The notes under the pieces are model-generated. The model did not search any database. It was not told where the DNA came from and saw only the letters and a list, made by a program, of their open reading frames with translations. Made by a program: the position numbers and the translations under genes. Below are positions 8,364 through 16,945 of a DNA stretch of 64,000 nucleotides, one piece after another. This DNA is from Spongiibacter nanhainus (GTDB lineage: Bacteria; Pseudomonadota; Gammaproteobacteria; Pseudomonadales; Spongiibacteraceae): contig NZ_CP066167.1 of assembly GCF_016132545.1 (NCBI RefSeq), forward strand, positions 2,383,001-2,447,000. The letters run 5' to 3'. Position 1 is the stretch's first letter. Each line of letters begins with the position of its first letter.

Positions 8364-8989
8364 TACGGCAACTCCGGCAGAACAACATCGAGGCGAATTC
8401 CCGGCCACGGCGACACGTCCATTTCGATGCGCACACCCTGAGGTTGGATGGCATTGAGCTGGGTGCTGGGGGGCCAGAAAGTGGTCCACCGCTCGCCGTC
8501 GTAGTAGCTGACCGTGAAGTTCTCCACCTTGTCCAGCAGCACTTGGCGATGCCAATCGGTGTTGTCTGTGGGGTCGGCTACCGCCGCGCTATAGCGCACC
8601 AGTGCCTCGTCCTCGCTGAGGTAGCGGACTCGCTCCAAGGCACTGCCCAGACTCTGCCCCGGTAATATTCGCCGGCCACCGTGAACAAATTCGACTTCGC
8701 TATCGGCGTCGACCTGTTCGCCAACAATGCGGGATTGCAGCGGGTCTCCGGCGCGGTCCCGGGCGATGCGGGGAGTCAGTTGCTCCAGATCCCGGCGCAG
8801 AATCTGCAAAGCCAAGGCCACTCTTTCCAGTTTCTGCTGGCGGGCTTCGATGCGTTGTTTATTGTCGATAGCGCCGTTGAGCATAGCAGCTGCCGCCGCA
8901 CCTAACAGCGCCATTATGCCGATAGCAATCAATAGCTCCACCAAGGTAAAGCCCTTATCGGTATTAGCTTGGCGAAACGACGTGGTCAT
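8363..8989 (-). CDS. gspJ: type II secretion minor pseudopilin GspJ
   Basis: 208 residues with the class III (prepilin) signal KGFTLVELLIAIGIMALLG, to be cut after the Gly by the prepilin peptidase, leaving Phe1 and Glu5. GspJ is a pseudopilus-tip protein that forms a complex with GspI and GspK. The start overlaps the gspI stop by four bases. Confidence 0.93.
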   Translation of the reverse strand: MTTSFRQANTDKGFTLVELLIAIGIMALLGAAAAAMLNGAIDNKQRIEARQQKLERVALALQILRRDLEQLTPRIARDRAGDPLQSRIVGEQVDADSEVEFVHGGRRILPGQSLGSALERVRYLSEDEALVRYSAAVADPTDNTDWHRQVLLDKVENFTVSYYDGERWTTFWPPSTQLNAIQPQGVRIEMDVSPWPGIRLDVVLPELP

Positions 8990-9339
8990 TTGCGGAGGTA
9001 GGCGGTGCGGCTGGCCAGGATGTCACCGCTACCGGCCATTCGCACGGTAATGTCGACACGGCTAATGGCCGGATGCGGGGTATCGCTGACTTCCCGTTTC
9101 CATTGATAGTCAAAGCCCGCCAGGGTTTCCCGGCCGCTGGTGCGGTTTTCGTAGCCTTCCCGGAGAATGCCCACCAGGTGATTTTGGGCCACTAAATCGG
9201 CAAACTGACGCTGTTCCAGCGCGCCGGTGCTGGAAGCACTTTCAGTGAGACTCTTGCTGAGGGCCACAGCTGCGGTAGCAAAGATCATCAACGCCACCAT
9301 GATCTCCAGCAAGGTAAAACCGCGCACTGCCCGCATCAC
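8986..9339 (-). CDS. gspI: type II secretion minor pseudopilin GspI
   Basis: 117 residues with the prepilin motif RGFTLLEIMVALMIFATAAVA and a small C-terminal globular part. GspI nucleates the GspI-J-K tip complex that starts pseudopilus assembly. It overlaps gspH and gspJ by four bases each. No prepilin peptidase (gspO/pilD) gene is present in the window, so processing must depend on one elsewhere. Confidence 0.93.
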   Translation of the reverse strand: MMRAVRGFTLLEIMVALMIFATAAVALSKSLTESASSTGALEQRQFADLVAQNHLVGILREGYENRTSGRETLAGFDYQWKREVSDTPHPAISRVDITVRMAGSGDILASRTAYLRK

Positions 9340-9857
9340 TGCTCCTCCGAATCCGGATCGGCGTCCACATCGAGACGGCTATCAAAGCTCACCGACTCCG
9401 CACCGGCGGTGGACAACCGCCACTCAAAGGGCGACACCTGGCCATCACCTAAAAACCACAGCTGTGGCGTCATAAGGCGATCGTCACTGTCGTCTTCAGG
9501 GTATTTGATGGGTTCGCCATCCAGAGTGATTTCCGAGCGGACTCGCTCGTCGGTGGTCACTGGCTTGGCCAGCACGCCTGTGGTTACCGGTACCCAGCCT
9601 TCGGCGGTCCGGGTATGAAAGCGGCCTTTGTTACCGGTCCACAACAGCCCCAAACTTCGACCGCTGAACACCGCCTCAGCCCGGGCGGTGCGCAGGGCAC
9701 CGATAAGCTGGTAGCGCTGCTCAAGCAACAAGCCCTGGCCACTTTTGTCCGGCAGTGTCAGCACCGCCACGCCACTCATTAAGCCGATGATAAAAATAAC
9801 AACCATCAGCTCCAGCAGTGAAAAGCCGCGCTCACTCCTGCCAGTTGACAATATCAC
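9336..9857 (-). CDS. gspH: type II secretion pseudopilin GspH
   Basis: About 173 residues with the prepilin motif RGFSLLELMVVIFIIGLMSG. I chose the GTG at 9857: GGAG lies seven bases upstream and it yields an 11-residue leader before the cleavage Gly. A TTG at 9851 and an ATG at 9887 are alternatives without a comparable ribosome-binding site. With this start the gene overlaps the 3' end of gspG by 26 bases. GspH is a minor pseudopilin that sits below the tip. Confidence 0.87.
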   Translation of the reverse strand: MILSTGRSERGFSLLELMVVIFIIGLMSGVAVLTLPDKSGQGLLLEQRYQLIGALRTARAEAVFSGRSLGLLWTGNKGRFHTRTAEGWVPVTTGVLAKPVTTDERVRSEITLDGEPIKYPEDDSDDRLMTPQLWFLGDGQVSPFEWRLSTAGAESVSFDSRLDVDADPDSEEQ

Positions 9858-10293
9858 TGGCCAGCTCCTCGCCGCCCTCTTCACCATCGGCACCGGTGGA
9901 GTACAGGTCGTAGGGCCCGTGCTCACCCGGCTGAATGTACAGATAGGGGTTGCCCCAGGGATCTTCCGGCAGGCGCTTGATGTAACCATTGCTGCGGTAG
10001 GCTTTTGGCTGCGGGCCTGTCTCGGGCTCTTTAACCAGAGCTTGCAAGCCTTGATCAGTAGTCGGGTAGACATGATTATCCAGCTTGTACATATCCAGCG
10101 CCTGCTCCAGCGCGGCAATATCAGCCCGGGCTTTTTCCACCATGGCACGATCCTGATTCTGCAGCACGTTGGGGGCAACGACTGCCACCAACAGACCCAA
10201 AATCACAATCACCACCATGATCTCCAGCAGTGTGAAGCCCTGCTGACGGCGAAGTTTTACAAGATTGGGCACGGAGACCTCCTGAATAGGCAT
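9832..10293 (-). CDS. gspG: type II secretion major pseudopilin GspG
   Basis: 153 residues. The prepilin signal QQGFTLLEIMVVIVILGLLV is followed by the typical GspG core (QNQDRAMVEKARADIAALEQALDMYKLDN, YPTTDQGLQALV, DPWGNPY) and the calcium-binding C-terminal loop (GEHGPYDLYSTGADGEEGGEE). GspG is the subunit that polymerises into the pseudopilus and pushes substrates through the secretin. Confidence 0.96.
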   Translation of the reverse strand: MPIQEVSVPNLVKLRRQQGFTLLEIMVVIVILGLLVAVVAPNVLQNQDRAMVEKARADIAALEQALDMYKLDNHVYPTTDQGLQALVKEPETGPQPKAYRSNGYIKRLPEDPWGNPYLYIQPGEHGPYDLYSTGADGEEGGEELASDIVNWQE

Positions 10294-10310
10294 TAACTTG
10301 TTACTTAAAA

Positions 10311-11525
10311 TTAGAACTGCGTCAGGTTGTTCAGTTGCAGTATGGGCAGCAGGATTGCCAGAACGATGGACAACACTACCAAGCCCAAGACCACAATCAA
10401 CAAAGGCTCGAACAAGCTGACAAACATCTGCACCCGGGCCTGAAGCTCCCGCTCCAGGTTGACTGACGCGCGGCTGACCATCTCCTCCAGCTCGCCGCTG
10501 GATTCACCGCTGGCAATCATATACACCGCCAGTGGCGGCAGCTCGGCTTCGTCCTGAAGGCAGCGACTAAAACTCTTACCTTCCCGTACCTCTTCCCGAA
10601 CCCGGGTCATACTTTTCTTAAGGTGCTCATTGCTCAGAGTGTCGCAAGAGACCTTAAGGGTTTCCAAAAACGGCACGCCGGAGGACAGCAAGATTGCTAG
10701 GGTCCGCAACATCCGTGCGGCGTCCAGCTCCAGCATCAACTGCCCCCACAGTGGCAATTTCAATATCCAGCGGTGCGCTTTGAGTTTTCGATCGGGATCT
10801 CGCAGCCACCATTTGATAGCGGCAAAGATCGCCACCATCCCTACCACCAGCCAGTACCAGTGCGCCGCCAAGCCGTCACTCAAGGTAATCAAAATCCGCG
10901 TCAACAAAGGTAGCGCCTGGTCATAGTGTTCAAACTGGGCGGTAACTTTGGGCACCACGTAGGTCATCAGTGCGGCGATAACCGCGATGGCCACCACACA
11001 CAGCACAATAGGATACAGCGCTGCCTGGACAATGACCCCGCGCAGTTTCTGACTGTCTTCGGTGTACTCCGCCAGCTGGTTGAGGACCAATGCCAGATCG
11101 CCGGATTTCTCGCCGCTGCTGACCAGAGCCCGGAACACCGGATTGAAGGTGCTGGGATGATCGTTAAGGCCGTCGGCCAGACTGTGCCCTTCCAGCACTC
11201 GGGAGCGCAGGTCAAGAATAATGCGTTTAAGTTGGTTGTGGCGGGTGTGCTTTGCGGTGGCCGCCAGGGATTCTTCCACAGGGATGCCGGACTGGATCAG
11301 GGTCGCCAAATGGCGAACGAACAGGGCCAAATCGGCGATACCTACCCGCCCTTTTAACAGTGAGCCAGCACCGCCACCGCGCTTTTCCCGAGTCTGTTTA
11401 ACCTCGACCGGGAACAATTGATCGTCGCGGAGCTTCTGCCGGGCCAAGCGCCCGGAGTCGGCCTCGATAATACCGCGTTTGGTGGCACCGCTGCGGTCCA
11501 GGGCCCGGTACTCAAACGCCGGCAT
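10311..11525 (-). CDS. gspF: type II secretion inner-membrane protein GspF
   Basis: 404 residues from the ATG at 11525 (MPAFEYRALDRSG, the usual GspF start; a longer reading lies inside gspE). It has two repeated GspF/PilC cytoplasmic domains and three membrane helices, the last at the C terminus (LLIVVLGLVVLSIVLAILLPIL). GspF is the polytopic core of the assembly platform, coupling GspE ATP hydrolysis to pseudopilus growth. The start overlaps the gspE stop by 14 bases. Confidence 0.95.
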   Translation of the reverse strand: MPAFEYRALDRSGATKRGIIEADSGRLARQKLRDDQLFPVEVKQTREKRGGGAGSLLKGRVGIADLALFVRHLATLIQSGIPVEESLAATAKHTRHNQLKRIILDLRSRVLEGHSLADGLNDHPSTFNPVFRALVSSGEKSGDLALVLNQLAEYTEDSQKLRGVIVQAALYPIVLCVVAIAVIAALMTYVVPKVTAQFEHYDQALPLLTRILITLSDGLAAHWYWLVVGMVAIFAAIKWWLRDPDRKLKAHRWILKLPLWGQLMLELDAARMLRTLAILLSSGVPFLETLKVSCDTLSNEHLKKSMTRVREEVREGKSFSRCLQDEAELPPLAVYMIASGESSGELEEMVSRASVNLERELQARVQMFVSLFEPLLIVVLGLVVLSIVLAILLPILQLNNLTQF

Positions 11526-12996
11526 CGCCACCCTCTCGCACGCTGCGCAGCAGCTCGTCGACACTGGTTTGCCCTTCCAGCACCAGCCTGCGGCCCTCGG
11601 ACATTAGCGACTTCATGCGGCCGCCGGCCTGGCGCAGAATGTCCTGCTCACCCGCGCGATTGTGGACCAACTCGGCGGTTTCCCGGTCGATCACCAGTAA
11701 TTCGTATACGCCCTGCCGGCCACGGTAGCCGGTGTGCTGGCAGGACTCGCAACCCGAGGCAATATAGGCGCGCTGCCCTTCAACCGTCGGGTCACCCAAG
11801 AGTCGCGCTTCGGTTTCGTCCAGCTCGACGGGCTCCCGGCATTCCTGGCAGAGCTTGCGCACCAGTCTCTGGGCCAACACGCCTTTAAGGCTGGAGGCAA
11901 TCAAATAGGGTTCTACACCGATATCCACCAAGCGGGTAATGGCGCCCACTGCGGTATTGGTGTGCAGGGTAGACAGCACCAGGTGGCCGGTCAGCGAGGC
12001 CTGGACGGCAATTTCTGCGGTCTCCTGGTCGCGGATCTCCCCCACCATCACCACATCGGGGTCCTGACGCAAAATGGCCCGCAGGCCCCGGGCAAAGGTC
12101 ATCCCCACCTTGGCGTGAACCTGGGTCTGGCCAATGCCCTCGATGTCGTACTCCACCGGGTCTTCCACGGTGAGAATATTGCGTTTGCGATCATTGAGGG
12201 CCATCAGCCCGGCATACAGTGTGGTAGTTTTACCTGAGCCAGTGGGCCCCGTTACCAGAATAATGCCGTTGGGCTGGTGCAGGAGTTCCTTGAGGGTATA
12301 CAGGGTTTTTTCCGGCATACCCAATTGGTCGATATCGATCCTGGCCGCCTGCTTGTCCAACAGACGCATCACCACCCGCTCGCCGTAGTTAGAGGGGATG
12401 GTGGAGACCCGCACATCTACCGAGCGACCGGCAATGCGCAGTGACACCCGACCATCCTGAGGCACGCGCTTCTCGGCGATATCCAGCCGGGACATCACCT
12501 TGATCCGGGATACCAGCAGCGGTGCCAGGCGGCGGTGCGGGGTGAGGACTTCTTGCAGAATGCCGTCGACCCGCAGCCGCACCGACATGCTCTTTTCGTA
12601 GGTTTCGATATGGATATCCGAGGCGTCCCGCTTCAGCGCCTCGCCAAACAGCGCGTTGATCAGGCGGATCACCGGTGCGTCGTCTTGCGCATCCAGCAAA
12701 TCCTGGGATTCGGGAATTTCCTCGGCCAGGCGGTCCAGGTCGACTTCGTTGGAGATATCTCCCATCGCCGACATGGCGTCGCCCTGCTGGCGCTGGAAAG
12801 CGGCATTGATCCGCTCCTGCAAATCCGCTTCATCGCACAGCTGCAGGGCAAAAGGTGCGTCCAGCACCCGCTGTACTTCTGCCACCGCATCGGGCGGCGT
12901 GGTGTCACAACACAAGAGATGCACCGCGCCATCGTCGCTCTCTTCAATCAGCACCCGGTTGTTGCGGGCGAAGGCATAGCTGAGGCTGCGAATCAT
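11512..12996 (-). CDS. gspE: type II secretion ATPase GspE
   Basis: 494 residues from the ATG at 12996, four bases after the gspD stop. It contains an N-terminal domain that binds GspL, Walker A GPTGSGKTT at residues 250-258, Asp and His boxes, Walker B (DPDVVMVGEIRD) and a four-cysteine zinc site (LCQEC ... GCESC) typical of GspE. It is the cytoplasmic hexameric motor of the system. An upstream GTG at 13116 would give a longer protein but lies within gspD coding sequence. Confidence 0.95.
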   Translation of the reverse strand: MIRSLSYAFARNNRVLIEESDDGAVHLLCCDTTPPDAVAEVQRVLDAPFALQLCDEADLQERINAAFQRQQGDAMSAMGDISNEVDLDRLAEEIPESQDLLDAQDDAPVIRLINALFGEALKRDASDIHIETYEKSMSVRLRVDGILQEVLTPHRRLAPLLVSRIKVMSRLDIAEKRVPQDGRVSLRIAGRSVDVRVSTIPSNYGERVVMRLLDKQAARIDIDQLGMPEKTLYTLKELLHQPNGIILVTGPTGSGKTTTLYAGLMALNDRKRNILTVEDPVEYDIEGIGQTQVHAKVGMTFARGLRAILRQDPDVVMVGEIRDQETAEIAVQASLTGHLVLSTLHTNTAVGAITRLVDIGVEPYLIASSLKGVLAQRLVRKLCQECREPVELDETEARLLGDPTVEGQRAYIASGCESCQHTGYRGRQGVYELLVIDRETAELVHNRAGEQDILRQAGGRMKSLMSEGRRLVLEGQTSVDELLRSVREGGDAGV

Positions 12997-13000
12997 ACTG

Positions 13001-15130
13001 CTACTCGTCAACCCCTTGGGGACGGGGGGCCTCTCGCTCAGTCTCTGGCGCTTTGGCACTGTCGGACAGGGTATCGCAGATATCCGGCCGGGGCTGACCC
13101 TCGTCGAGATTGTCACAGGCGTCCCGGACTTTCTGCTCTACCTGAGTCTCCGCCGGCGACATCGGTGGCGGCACTGGCTCGCTGGGGAGCACATCAGCTG
13201 GTGACGGGTCCATCCCCGTCCAGGGCGGCAGCACAGCCAATTCAGTGAAAGGAAACAGGTTGATACCGGCTTCGGCTTTGGCCAACTGCTCGGCGCGAAT
13301 GTAGTTGTACTTGCGGCCACTCAACTCCGCCAGGGTTTGGCCATCGCGTATAATAGTGGGCCGAATAAACACCATCAGATTGCGCTTGACGGTTTCCGTA
13401 CTGTCGGCACGGAACAAGCGACCGAGGATGGGGATATCCCCCAGTAACGGCACCTTGGCGCTGCCCTCGTTGACCTGGTCGTCAATCAGACCGCCCAGCA
13501 CAATAGTCGCGCCATCGTTGACCAACACCGTGGTTTTGATGGTGCGCTTGTTGGTGATGACGTCGGCTGCCGATGTCGATGGGCTCAATGACGACACCTC
13601 CTGTTCAATCGCCAGTTGCACCGCGTCGCCATCGTTAATCTGGGGGGTCAGCAATAGCTTGGTACCCACTTCCTGACGTTCGATGGTCTGAAAGGGGTTG
13701 GTGTTGGTGGAGCTGGCAGTGGAGCCCGTAATCACCGGCACTTCCTGGCCCACCAAAATGGAGGCCTCTTCGTTATCCAGGGTCAACAAGCTCGGCGTAG
13801 ACAGGATATTGGACTGGGAATCGCTGGCCAGTGCCGTCACCAAGGTCGCAAAGCTGAAGCCGTCTTCAACCACTTTGCCCAGGCCAAAGGCCGCACCGCG
13901 AAGTCCACTCAGCGCGGTGGCAGCGGCTTCCTCGCCCCCCAGCAAGCTGATGACACCGGGCGAGGAGTTGGTGCCGTTGGCGCCGCCGCCAAAGTTGATT
14001 CCACCAACCGGCACATTTCCATCGTTCTCGCCCTTAAACAACCACTGGACACCCAGCTCTTTGGCCTTGTTGGCGGAGACATCAATGATGATGGCCTCCA
14101 CCAGCACCTGGGCGCGGCGGATATCCAAGTCGTGTATCACCTTGCGCAGATCGGCAATGATGTGGGGGCTGCCAGACAATACAATGGAGTTGGTCTGCTC
14201 GTGAGCCTCTATATTGATAGAGCTGCTCTTACCCGCACCGGCGGCCCGCCCTGCGGCTTCATCTCCCTCAACAATGGTTTCACTGATGCTTTTCAGCACC
14301 GGCGCCAGCTCGGCGGCCTTGGCATACTTAAGGTATTCCACCCGGATGTTGGACTGGTTGCTGACCTCGCTGTCCAGATCCTGGACCAGGCGGCGCAGGT
14401 AACTCCGCGACTCGTCATCGCCAAATAGAATCAAGGTATTGGTGCGGGCATCCGCCGCCACTACCGGCTTGGCGGAACCGCGTTTGCGGGTCTGCTGAGA
14501 GAGGATTTTGTTGACCACCCGCTCAACTTCCTCGGCGGAGGAATTCTCCAATACCACCGTTTCCATCAGCTGGGAATCCACCGAATTCACCGAATCCACA
14601 ATGGCCATCAAGCGGCGCACGTTGGACTCCCGATCGGTGATCAAAATGATATTGGACTCGGAGTAGCTGGTGATGACCCCGACTTTGTTATCCACCAGCG
14701 GCCGCAGGGACTTCACCAGTTCATCGGCGTCGGCATTTTTAACCTGGGCGATGCGGGTCACAATGGATTCACTGCGCCCCAGGGGTTTGTTGGTGCCTTG
14801 AACCTCGATACCCTCGATTTTTGCCGCCTGGTTGGGAATCACCTTGAGGATGCCGTCTCCGGCTTCCACTACCGAGTAGCCTTCGACACCCAACTGCAAC
14901 AGAAACAACTGATACAGCTCGTCGGCATCCAGCTTGCGCTGGCTTTGGATGGTGATTTTGCCCTTGACCCGGCTGTCCACCACAATGGTTTTGCCGGTGA
15001 GCTTGGCGACGGTGTCGATAAACTCGCTAATATCGACATTCTGCATATCCAGCTCAAAGCGCTCCGCCCAGGCCGGCGCGGCCAGAATCAGCAGAGCACA
15101 GAGTGCCAGTCGGGTAATGATTGCCTTCAT
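13001..15130 (-). CDS. gspD: type II secretion secretin GspD
   Basis: 709 residues. A Sec signal peptide (residues 1-22, ending APAWA) precedes N0-N3 domains and the C-terminal secretin domain (VPVITGSTASSTNTNPF, VGTKLLLTPQINDGDAV, VLGGLIDDQ, PLLGDIPILGRLFR). A Gly/Ala/Ser-rich stretch at about residues 290-300 lies inside the N3 region. The C-terminal tail is Pro- and Glu-rich (ETEREAPRPQGVDE). It forms the outer-membrane channel. No pilotin gene (gspS) is linked. It overlaps gspC by four bases. Confidence 0.96.
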   Translation of the reverse strand: MKAIITRLALCALLILAAPAWAERFELDMQNVDISEFIDTVAKLTGKTIVVDSRVKGKITIQSQRKLDADELYQLFLLQLGVEGYSVVEAGDGILKVIPNQAAKIEGIEVQGTNKPLGRSESIVTRIAQVKNADADELVKSLRPLVDNKVGVITSYSESNIILITDRESNVRRLMAIVDSVNSVDSQLMETVVLENSSAEEVERVVNKILSQQTRKRGSAKPVVAADARTNTLILFGDDESRSYLRRLVQDLDSEVSNQSNIRVEYLKYAKAAELAPVLKSISETIVEGDEAAGRAAGAGKSSSINIEAHEQTNSIVLSGSPHIIADLRKVIHDLDIRRAQVLVEAIIIDVSANKAKELGVQWLFKGENDGNVPVGGINFGGGANGTNSSPGVISLLGGEEAAATALSGLRGAAFGLGKVVEDGFSFATLVTALASDSQSNILSTPSLLTLDNEEASILVGQEVPVITGSTASSTNTNPFQTIERQEVGTKLLLTPQINDGDAVQLAIEQEVSSLSPSTSAADVITNKRTIKTTVLVNDGATIVLGGLIDDQVNEGSAKVPLLGDIPILGRLFRADSTETVKRNLMVFIRPTIIRDGQTLAELSGRKYNYIRAEQLAKAEAGINLFPFTELAVLPPWTGMDPSPADVLPSEPVPPPMSPAETQVEQKVRDACDNLDEGQPRPDICDTLSDSAKAPETEREAPRPQGVDE

Positions 15131-16029
15131 AGTTCCATTCTTCTGGTCAGAATTTCGTCGCTGCGTTTGATCATAATTTCGTAGGAGGTGGTGTTTTCCA
15201 CCATCCTCAGTAGTTCCTGGGTGGTCACATCCGACAACGACTGCCCGTTGATGGAGAGCAGGATATCTCCCTCCCGCAATTCCAGTTGCTCAAACAGGCG
15301 GGGGTCTCGCCCCGGTTTGATGCGGTAGCCGGTTACCTGACCATTCTCGGTCACCGGACTGGCTGCGAAAAAACGCGCCAGTCGCAATGGACTGTTTTGT
15401 AGAGTGTCCCGGGGATCCCCCACCAGCGCGCGTATTTCTGGCGTATTCACGTTGACCACTTCAGCGCCACGGGAGGTTCGCTCCTTAGAGGCCGTTATGC
15501 CACTAACCGCGGTTTTTTTGTCGAGCTCGATTTTCTCCCGGCGGCGATTATTTTCTATGACAATATGATCGCCGTTGACCGCCTGCAAAGTGACCGTGCC
15601 TGGCACTTCAATTTGCTCGCCCACTTTGTAGGCTCGGGTTTTGCGACCGTACTGCAACACCGCCACGCCGGTTTCCACTGAGCCGGCCACGACACCCAGA
15701 ACTTTGATTTTGAGCTGACTTTCCCGCAAAGGTTCGTTGTTTTGACCTGTGGACGCCCCGCCGGTCTTTGGTGCCACCCCAAAAAGAGGAACGCCCAGCA
15801 GTGCCTGGACATTGTACTGAGGGCCAGAAGAAGATTGTGCGGTCGCCACAGTGCGGCCTGCGTCCGGCAGACGCACCTCTCTGAAAAGCGCCGCCACCTG
15901 CCAGGTAGTTCCGGACAGAACCCACAGTAAAAGCGCCACTAACACGATGGTAAGCAGCTTGAGAGCCCGGGAGCTTGTCAATATCGCCATCAGCGCTGGC
16001 CGATCTACCACTAATACCTCGCTCGCCAT
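15127..16029 (-). CDS. gspC: type II secretion protein GspC with C-terminal PDZ domain
   Basis: 300 residues: a cytoplasmic start, one membrane helix around residues 23-41 (LKLLTIVLVALLLWVLSGT), the homology region that contacts the secretin (YNVQALLGVPLFGVAP, VLGVVAG, AYKVGEQIEVPGTVTLQAVNGDHIVIENN), and a C-terminal PDZ domain (YRIKPGRDPRLFEQLELREGDILLSINGQSL). It is the first gene of the operon. A 7-bp GC hairpin covers part of its ribosome-binding region, so translation may be regulated (see findings). Confidence 0.94.
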   Translation of the reverse strand: MASEVLVVDRPALMAILTSSRALKLLTIVLVALLLWVLSGTTWQVAALFREVRLPDAGRTVATAQSSSGPQYNVQALLGVPLFGVAPKTGGASTGQNNEPLRESQLKIKVLGVVAGSVETGVAVLQYGRKTRAYKVGEQIEVPGTVTLQAVNGDHIVIENNRRREKIELDKKTAVSGITASKERTSRGAEVVNVNTPEIRALVGDPRDTLQNSPLRLARFFAASPVTENGQVTGYRIKPGRDPRLFEQLELREGDILLSINGQSLSDVTTQELLRMVENTTSYEIMIKRSDEILTRRMEL

Positions 16030-16036
16030 AGCTTCA

Positions 16037-16057
16037 CCGCCCCTTCATCTGGGGCGG
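16037..16057 (-). promoter_or_regulatory. GC hairpin in the gspC leader overlapping the ribosome-binding site
   Basis: On the minus strand CCGCCCC, a seven-base loop AGATGAA and GGGGCGG form a 7-bp GC stem that ends only seven bases before the gspC ATG. The Shine-Dalgarno-like GGTGA begins inside the 3' arm of the stem. Confidence 0.6.
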
Positions 16058-16076
16058 CATACTATGAAAATAATGT

Positions 16077-16112
16077 GACAATTGTCTTACTGACCGTGTC
16101 TTACTGACCGTG
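16077..16112. repeat. two 14-bp direct repeats next to a 10-bp palindrome upstream of gspC
   Basis: TCTTACTGACCGTG occurs at 16085-16098 and again at 16099-16112, followed by a truncated third copy (TCTT). GACAATTGTC at 16077-16086 is a perfect palindrome that shares two bases with the first repeat. Together they lie about 50-80 bases upstream of gspC, where the operon promoter and its operators should be. Confidence 0.7.
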
Positions 16113-16191
16113 TCTTGCCCACTGCGGGGCTGACTGTTTAAGCGCCCGCATTGAAATAACGGCAATGATTAACACACTGACAGCCACGGCC

Positions 16192-16359
16192 CTATTTAAA
16201 GACACAGCTCTTGCCGTATTCCATGGTCTCGTTGGCTGTCCAGTCGCCCTTGGGCTTTTCTTTCATGGCTGCGCACCATGCCTCTGAGCCCACTTCGGGC
16301 GCGCATGCCGCCACCAGCAGTGAAATAGCAATAGCCGACACGATTTTGTTGATTTTCAT
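16192..16359 (-). CDS. DUF3012-type small lipoprotein
   Basis: A 55-residue protein that conventional length cut-offs would miss. It has a lipoprotein signal peptide (MKINKIVSAIAISLLVAAC, lipobox Cys19) followed by APEVGSEAWCAAMKEKPKGD and WTANETMEYGKSCVF, the pattern I associate with DUF3012, a family of tiny proteins common in marine gammaproteobacteria. Two further cysteines (Cys29, Cys52) could form a disulfide. Function unknown; it should be anchored in the envelope. It lies between the rubredoxin gene and the gsp operon on the same strand. Confidence 0.82.
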   Translation of the reverse strand: MKINKIVSAIAISLLVAACAPEVGSEAWCAAMKEKPKGDWTANETMEYGKSCVFK

Positions 16360-16547
16360 TTTGTACCCCCGAACTACACGTAACCGCTCCCGACAGCGAG
16401 GGCGGCGTTAATTGGAGGCACAGACTACCTTAAGACTGGCAGATAGGGAACTGAGAAGGCGGCAGATTGTGCTCGCCGCCTCAGGGCAGGAAGGGGCCTA
16501 CAGGCCCCGGCAAAGCATTGCGCAGATGGGTAGAACCCAACGTCTTC

Positions 16548-16721
16548 CTAGACTTCCACCATGTCAAAATCAAACTTGCTGATACCACAATCGGGACACT
16601 CCCAGTCTTCCGGTACATCCTCCCATTTGGTACCAGGCTCGATGCCATCGTCAGGCCAACCCTCGGCCTCATCGTAGACGAAACCGCAAATCACACATTC
16701 CCACTTTTTAAAGTCACTCAT
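16548..16721 (-). CDS. rubredoxin
   Basis: A 57-residue protein below the usual length cut-off. Cys9, Cys12, Cys42 and Cys45 (CVICG and CPDCG) form the single-iron site. The spacing, the aromatic core (Trp7, Tyr16, Trp33, Trp40) and acidic surface are typical of a rubredoxin: [37 protein letters not shown] lies upstream of the ATG at 16721. Rubredoxins carry single electrons, for example to alkane hydroxylases or peroxide-detoxifying enzymes. No partner reductase or hydroxylase gene is adjacent, so its partner is unknown. Confidence 0.96.
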   Translation of the reverse strand: MSDFKKWECVICGFVYDEAEGWPDDGIEPGTKWEDVPEDWECPDCGISKFDFDMVEV

Positions 16722-16945
16722 AGCGCGCTATCTCTCCTGCTGCATACACCCCGCACTGCGGGCGCCGCTATTGTTATTGGACCCTTGTCCCGACCTATGC
16801 CGAGCCGGAGCGAGTCCCCATCGTAGACACCAAGCTGGTCAGCCCGTGACCGGCTCAGCATGGTGCCACTGTAGGCCGGGGGGGACAACTTAACTATACC
16901 TCTTACGTACTAGGGAACCTCTGCAGGTCATTCACGCTGCCTGGA

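Noticed and set aside
9336-10178. GspH with a 106-residue N-terminal extension
   Set aside because: The extra region is an out-of-frame reading of gspG; the GTG at 9857 gives a normal prepilin leader.
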